Shown: in pieces, positions 58,560-64,000 of the stretch
How the letters are laid out: each line of letters opens with the position of its first letter
Numbering within the stretch: the first letter of the stretch is position 1
Source of the DNA: Cepaea nemoralis
Lineage: Eukaryota; Mollusca; Gastropoda; Stylommatophora; Helicidae
Assembly: GCA_014155875.1 (NCBI GenBank)
Contig: JACEFZ010025839.1
Coordinates: 631,001-695,000, forward strand
Reading direction: 5' to 3'
Length of the DNA stretch: 64,000 bases
Program-made: the position numbers and the translations under genes
Notes under the pieces: model-generated
The model's database searches: none
What the model was told of the DNA's origin: nothing
The model's input: the letters and a program-made list of their open reading frames with translations, nothing else

Positions 58560-58990
58560 GCATAGCTTACAAGAGGAAAAGGTCAAGCAATAGCTGAATT
58601 CCTTCTCCTTCGTTAGTCCAGAATCTTTGTTTTTGACATAATTGCATTATGCCTGTTTACAGCAGAGCTACAATATTTGCGCCTTTCGGCCGATACTTGC
58701 GACTTCTTCAGGCATTTGTTAACCGGGTTAACCTTCCCGGAAAGGCTGCATTTGAGAAATTGAAAATTATCTTATGTAATAAGTCACCATCATTGAAAAT
58801 CAGAAAGAGGATAGTGAATTGTTATATAGAACCTGTTCTGTCGTATGGCAGTGAGTTGTAGATTTTGAACAAATAAATTTTAACTGATTTGGAGATAACG
58901 GAGATGTGGTTTCTCAGACAAATGTTGCGAAACACCTTGGGCTGCGAAAGTAGCTAACGATGAGTGAATGAAAAAGGGTAACTGGAACAA
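58560..58990 (+). mobile_element. LINE fragment interrupted by element C
   Basis: Plus-strand codons KAAFEKLKIILCNKSPSLKI, then RKRIVNCYIEPVLSYGSEL, the segment after the RT active site. Upstream GKGQAIA belongs to the same reading but is cut off by element C at 58612-58742. Confidence 0.6.
58612..58742 (-). mobile_element. Element C, copy 2
   Basis: The minus strand reads CCGGGAAGGTTAACCCGGTT, AACAAATGCCTGAAGAAGTC and GTAGCTCTGCTGTAAACAGG, matching 20865-21022. Non-autonomous; class uncertain. Confidence 0.65.
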
Positions 58991-59029
58991 TCAGTGGTAG
59001 AAGAATTAGATAGTTAGTTAGTCGACAGA

Positions 59030-59490
59030 TCGTCCTCATTGCACATCAAACCATTCAGTCCATAAGTGCTCAGATTCCCCCCCCCCCCTCCCCCCAGTAA
59101 ATCCTGCAAAGTGTAGTGGCTAACGACATCAGTTCTAGTTCTGTTGGTTTGTTAACCTTCTTTGGCTTCCTGCATAGTGTTCTTATTTGGCCAAACCTCT
59201 TTTAACTTGCTGTTCTCGCAGTCTGACCATGTATGTAGATTCACAGTCATCACTTGGGTCTCACAAACGACTTACTTCAAATAAAGCATTCATTATATAA
59301 ATCTGGTCCATGGCTCGTCCTCCCTCCACAGTAGCCTTACCTGCAAGCCTGTCAGCATGCTCATTTCCTTGGACATCGCATGCCCTGGCACGAAAATGAA
59401 ACTAATCTCTGCCAGCCATGACTGCTCTAGATTTAAAAACCCACTGTCTTCGGACCACCCCATCTCTATCTTCCAGAGCATGCTCATTGA
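59030..59490 (-). mobile_element. LINE-R fragment with RNase H-like end
   Basis: Minus-strand reading EISFIFVPGHAMSKEMSMLT resembles the last motif of LINE RNase H domains (WVPGHxGxxGNExAD). A degraded stretch follows to about 59030. LINE-R 3' termini occur at 47330-47516 and 20179-20236, but their link to this fragment is inferred. Confidence 0.5.
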
Positions 59491-59571
59491 GTCACTAAGG
59501 AAACATGCCCGAGTGAAGGTCTGTGTCTCGAAGAATTGTCAACTGTATCTTTCTTCTTGCGCGGCGGCTGT

Positions 59572-59584
59572 GGGGGGGTGGGGT

Positions 59585-59616
<32 letters not shown>

Positions 59617-59643
59617 AGGGGGGGGGGGGGGGGGGGGGGGGGG
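59572..59643 (+). repeat. Poly-G tract with following GT repeat
   Basis: About 60 nearly uninterrupted G with two A and a few T interruptions, then TATGTGTGTGTGTGTGCGCG. Could form G-quadruplexes. Length is unreliable in assemblies. The Gly- and Pro-rich open frames across it are shadows. Confidence 0.9.
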
Positions 59644-59699
59644 TATGTGTGTGTGTGTGCGCGCGCGCGTGGTGTGCATGCGGGCGTGTGTGCCAAAGG

Positions 59700-60289
59700 T
59701 GTATAAAAGGGAAAACACAGTTGTCAGTCTACAGCTACCTTGGTAACAATGAGGTTACATTGGAATATAAGTGACTACATGTGTGGGACGCAGAGGTGTT
59801 TCCAAGGCACCAGGGCTGGGTTCTATACTAGCCAAGACCTACTAACACGTCCTCGCCGAGCGTCCTGGGCAACAGTTCCCTTCGGGGTCCTGGCTAAAGT
59901 CAGTATGATCGTTGATTCCTCCGAAGTCGGAGAATGTCTGCCTGCACGGCGAGGAACCACCAGTCTGCACACCAATAAGCCAGACATGGGACAACGGATA
60001 CTCACGCAAACATCAGGTCCTGTATGACATCACTCTGATGTTGGACAACAGAATGTCTTCATCCGACATACAGGACTTCACGCTGGAGATCACAGCCAGC
60101 GAACACAAGCAAGCAAGCAAACTTCATGAGTACATGTGTTGTGTATTTCAACCAAAAAAAAGGTTTCACTATTTTGCATCAACTTATTTAGTTCTGTAGC
60201 GCGACCTCACAAAATGCAGTGAAGTAAACGGTAATCGAGGTTCTGCAAAGGACATGCTACTGGATGAATGCATTATGTATTTATGGTTG
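59700..60289. other. No supported feature
   Basis: Relatively GC-richer DNA (59820-60100) with open frames on both strands up to 95 codons, without motif or splice support. A decayed coding relic of a mobile element is possible, but I cannot name it. Confidence 0.4.
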
Positions 60290-60525
60290 GCGTCTACAGC
60301 TTTGGAGAAGTGAAAACAGTTTCACAATCTCCACATACCGGGTTTTAAGTCAGCCGCAGGACATTTGGGAACAGACTGCATTGTATTGATTTTTTACAAT
60401 GATAAAGCATCAGCCGTTCAGAAAGCAATGGCAAGCAACTGAATGTAACATTGCCAAGAAACTCACAAAAAGTTTTTTTAAATGCTAGGGTTGATTGCGA
60501 CGTCTTGTAAAGGACAAGCAAGGAA
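60290..60525 (+). repeat. S1 SINE, copy 4
   Basis: Central domain TTCAGAAAGCAATGGCAAGC, then AACATTGCCAAGAAACTCAC and GGGTTGATTGCGACGTCTTG. The head (60300-60360) differs from the other copies and is degenerate. Confidence 0.65.
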
Positions 60526-60584
60526 CTATGTGGTTATGAGGACCGGGTGGTTGGGGAGTGGCACTGGTCTCATACATCATACTA

Positions 60585-61010
60585 GAGGTCTGTATGGCTG
60601 AATGGATAAGAGCGCGAGCTCTTAAACTCCCGGTGTGCTGATGCTGAGGTAGCGGGTTCAACCCAATATCTGGTTAGTTGGACTAAAATGTTGACTTCTC
60701 GTCATTGATTTAAAGATGTTAATCACAAGTACCTCAGAAGTCGGTATATGGGTTTGCCTGATGGCGAATGGCACTGGCAATAGGAAAAGCGGCACTCTTC
60801 CGACAGACGGGTCTAAATAGTTCTGCAGTGAATAATTTTATATAACTAACACTAACCCTAACCCTAAACCCTAACTTATTCACTGCAGAACTATTTAGAC
60901 CCGTCTGTCGGAAGAGTGCCGGAAAAGCTAATCACACGCAAAAATCAGTCCAGTGCATTGGAAATAGTAGCACATGTATGGACTAAGCTTGAATTTAAAA
61001 AAAAAAAAAA
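60585..61010 (+). repeat. S2 SINE, copy 2, interrupted by a MITE
   Basis: Head ATGGCTGAATGGATAAGAGC and AGCGGGTTCAACCC, then AGTACCTCAGAAGTCGG, interrupted at 60791-60920 and resumed with CTAATCACACGCAAAAATCA. It ends in an A-rich tail at 60998-61016. Confidence 0.85.
60791..60920. mobile_element. 130-bp TIR element carrying TTAGGG-type repeats
   Basis: Perfect 45-bp inverted repeats (60791-60835 and 60876-60920) begin GGCACTCTTCCGACAGACGG. They are flanked by the 8-bp duplication GGAAAAGC (60783-60790 and 60921-60928). The 40-bp loop holds CTAACACTAACCCTAACCCT and AAACCCTAAC, i.e. about four telomere-like TAACCC units. The empty site is visible in the sibling SINE at 55826-56112. Confidence 0.93.
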
Positions 61011-61404
61011 AAAAAACCAACAACAGCCAAAGAAAAAATGCCACCTGAGTTGCAATCCCCCTTGATGTGCAGCATTTTATCTACCACAGATCAAATACAA
61101 TCATGCTAAGTGCGAACACAGTGTGGTGACCGTGTGGAAAGCAGCCTTATTTCCCCAGTCCTCATGGAAAACTGTCCTGGCGCAGACCAGCAACTTAACC
61201 ACAGTTGTTCGTCGGTGTCTGTATTACAATGAGATGAGGAATGAAGAAGTGTGGCACTGACTTTGAAAGTTGGGATTGAATAGATAATAATGGTCAGAGA
61301 ATGGATGAGGAATAGAATAACACAAAACAATTTTAAGAAATTATAAAAATATATATTTCTATAAGTGTACAATTTAAACAATATTATTAACAGTCAAAGA
61401 AGAC

Positions 61405-61625
61405 AACAGATCATCATCATCACGTGCCTTGTCAACTGGCACTGGCGTTCATGAATCTACGGAGACCCCAGTCCGTGGTTTTCTGGATGAATTCTGATGA
61501 TATTCCTCCATGACAACCCAGCATAATTTCTCTTGGTCTGTCTCTGCCTCTTCTACCGCTGATCTCTCCAGTTGTCACAGTGTTTTCTAATGTGTCTGTT
61601 CTCTTGACATGACCAAAGAACACTG
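61405..61625 (-). mobile_element. LINE-E 3' fragment, minus strand
   Basis: Minus-strand frame MFFGHVKRTDTLENTVTTGE, then ISGRRGRDRPREIMLGCHGG. The 3' end CAAGGCACGTGATGATGATG is near 61410. 5'-truncated. Confidence 0.75.
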
Positions 61626-61836
61626 CTGGTTTCCTTGTTGTATATTTGTATATAATGTTCTGATGTCATTACTCTTTATCATTCACTCACTGATAGTTAT
61701 TCTGGCAGTTCAAGGTATTGCAATGCAAGGTATTGTAACATTCGTCTCAGAAATACAGTTACTGCTTGCTCTCTCTTTCTCTCTTGAATGTTAACAAACA
61801 TATACTATTCTATATTATGCATATTATAGACTTCAT

Positions 61837-63856
61837 TGACATAATGTGTTCTGTGAATGTTAACAGACAAATATCAGTCTGCAAGTCCTATTGTGGTCTT
61901 GGTTGACATAATGTGTTCTGTGAATGTTAACAGACAAATATCAGTCTGCAAGTCCTATTGTGGTCTTGGTTGACATAATGTGTTCTGTGAATGTTAACAG
62001 ACAAATATCAGTCTGCAAGTCCTATTGTGGTCTGGTTGACATAATGTGTTCTGTGAATGTTAACAGACAAATATCAGTCTGCAAGTCCTATTGTGGTCTT
62101 GGTTGACATAATGTGTTCTGTGAATGTTAACAGACAAATATCAGTCTGCAAGTCCTATTGTGGTCTTGGTTGACATAATGTGTTCTGTGAATGTTAACAG
62201 ACAAATATCAGTCTGCAAGTCCTATTGTGGTCTTGGTTGACATAATGTGTTCTGTGAATGTTAACAGACAAATATCAGTCTGCAAGTCCTATTGTGGTCT
62301 TGGTTGACATAATGTGTTCTGTGAATGTTAACAGACAAATATCAGTCTGCAAGTCCTATTGTGGTCTTGGTTGACATAATGTGTTCTGTGAATGTTAACA
62401 GACAAATATCAGTCTGCAAGTCCTATTGTGGTCTTGGTTGACATAATGTGTTCTGTGAATGTTAACAGACAAATATCAGTCTGCAAGTCCTATTGTGGTC
62501 TTGGTTGACATAATGTGTTCTGTGAATGTTAACAGACAAATATCAGTCTGCAAGTCCTATTGTGGTCTTGGTTGACATAATGTGTTCTGTGAATGTTAAC
62601 AGACAAATATCAGTCTGCAAGTCCTATTGTGGTCTTGGTTGACATAATGTGTTCTGTGAATGTTAACAGACAAATATCAGTCTGCAAGTCCTATTGTGGT
62701 CTTGGTTGACATAATGTGTTCTGTGAATGTTAACAGACAAATATCAGTCTGCAAGTCCTATTGTGGTCTTGGTTGACATAATGTGTTCTGTGAATGTTAA
62801 CAGACAAATATCAGTCTGCAAGTCCTATTGTGGTCTTGGTTGACATAATGTGTTCTGTGAATGTTAACAGACAAATATCAGTCTGCAAGTCCTATTGTGG
62901 TCTTGGTTGACATAATGTGTTCTGTGAATGTTAACAGACAAATATCAGTCTGCAAGTCCTATTGTGGTCTTGGTTGACATAATGTGTTCTGTGAATGTTA
63001 ACAGACAAATATCAGTCTGCAAGTCCTATTGTGGTCTTGGTTGACATAATTGTGTTCTGTGAATGTTAACAGACAAATATCAGTCTGCAAGTCCTATTGT
63101 GGTCTTGGTTGACATAATGTGTTCTGTGAATGTTAACAGACAAATATCAGTCTGCAAGTCCTATTGTGGTCTTGGTTGACATAATGTGTTCTGTGAATGT
63201 TAACAGACAAATATCAGTCTGCAAGTCCTATTGTGGTCTTGGTGACATAATGTGTTCTGTGAATGTTAACAGACAAATATCAGTCTGCAAGTCCTATTGT
63301 GGTCTTGGTTGACATAATGTGTTCTGTGAATGTTAACAGACAAATATCAGTCTGCAAGTCCTATTGTGGTCTTGGTTGACATAATGTGTTCTGTGAATGT
63401 TAACAGACAAATATCAGTCTGCAAGTCCTATTGTGGTCTTGGTTGACATAATGTGTTCTGTGAATGTTAACAGACAAATATCAGTCTGCAAGTCCTATTG
63501 TGGTCTTGGTTGACATAATGTGTTCTGTGAATGTTAACAGACAAATATCAGTCTGCAAGTCCTATTGTGGTCTTGGTTGACATAATGTGTTCTGTGAATG
63601 TTACAGACAAATATCAGTCTGCAAGTCCTATTGTGGTCTTGGTTGACATAATGTGTTCTGTGAATGTTAACAGACAAATATCAGTCTGCAAGTCCTATTG
63701 TGGTCTTGGTTGACATAATGTGTTCTGTGAATGTTAACAGACAAATATCAGTCTGCAAGTCCTATTGTGGTCTTGGTTGACATAATGTGTTCTGTGAATG
63801 TTAACAGACAAATATCAGTCTGCAAGTCCTATTGTGGTCTTGGTTGACATAATGTC
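61837..63856 (+). repeat. 67-bp satellite array
   Basis: About 30 nearly identical 67-bp units: TTGACATAATGTGTTCTGTG, AATGTTAACAGACAAATATC, AGTCTGCAAGTCCTATTGTG, GTCTTGG. Single-base indels occur in a few units (near 62033, 63049, 63243, 63602). It starts after a diverged half-unit (TTGAATGTTAACAAACATAT near 61783) and ends at about 63856. No genes; the short open frames are periodic shadows. Confidence 0.97.
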
Positions 63857-64000
63857 TTCATGACATGCTCTCAAATTGATATCAGTTTTTAATAATAAAG
63901 CCATGTAAGAATGCAGTTTCAAGCGATTGTTAATGAATGGTATGAATATGTTGTGCATTTATCCTGGCATTCTCACTTTTCTCCTGTGTCTTTTTACTCG

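Noticed and set aside
59357..59774. Gly-rich and Pro-rich open frames
   Set aside because: They are translations of the poly-G tract.
59740..60199. Host exon in the GC-richer stretch near 59.8-60.1 kb
   Set aside because: Overlapping open frames exist on both strands, but none has splice sites or recognisable motifs.
60846..60875. A telomere or interstitial telomere fusion
   Set aside because: Only about four repeats, all inside a 130-bp inverted-repeat element with target duplication.

Overview
The window looks like repeat-rich intergenic and intronic DNA from an animal nuclear genome. It is AT-rich and has one spliced host gene with GT-AG introns of 2-4 kb. It also carries non-LTR retrotransposons (apurinic-type endonuclease plus YADD/FADD reverse transcriptase), tRNA-headed SINEs, solo LTRs, DNA-transposon relics and several long satellite arrays. 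Nothing bacterial was found: no operons, Shine-Dalgarno sites, CRISPR or rRNA. The repeat spectrum suggests an invertebrate, perhaps an arthropod, but the species cannot be named from sequence alone.

Layout. 0-7 kb: SINE/MITE relics, degenerate LINE pieces and a LINE-A copy with a perfect palindrome inserted in it. 7.3-11.8 kb, minus strand: a broken, intron-containing transposase-like gene split by a 2.8-kb RTE-type LINE with a 15-bp target duplication. 12.3-15.4 kb: an 89-bp and a 43-bp tandem array. 16.4-25 kb: SINEs, a small antisense copy of the SPT2 repeat exon, and an old LINE-A that was hit by a solo LTR, an inverted LINE-B pair, a SINE and smaller elements, followed by an internally deleted RTE. 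25.9-40.4 kb: the only host gene I can support, a five-exon SPT2 histone-chaperone homologue of 950 codons whose phases all agree. 40.4-53 kb: its probable 3' UTR with a hAT element, then DNA-transposon relics, LINE pieces and SINEs. 53.2-57.4 kb: a 54-bp array split by a solo LTR, a SINE, then a 37-bp array. 57.9-61.6 kb: LINE pieces, SINEs and a 130-bp inverted-repeat element carrying TTAGGG-type repeats. 61.8-63.9 kb: a 67-bp array.

How things relate. SPT2 is the only functional unit visible. The rest is transposable-element ecology, and insertion order can often be read from target-site duplications and empty sibling sites. I found no defence system, biosynthetic cluster or other new multi-gene machinery. 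The most interesting items are four tandem copies of a 3' splice-site block ahead of the last SPT2 exon, the telomere-repeat MITE, the 43-bp satellite grown inside a dispersed repeat, and SINE families that share a body but differ in their tRNA-like heads.

Family letters (LINE-A, LINE-B, LINE-E, LINE-R, S1-S6, F, D, C) are local labels for sequences that recur inside this window. Boundaries marked by target duplications are exact; others are approximate.
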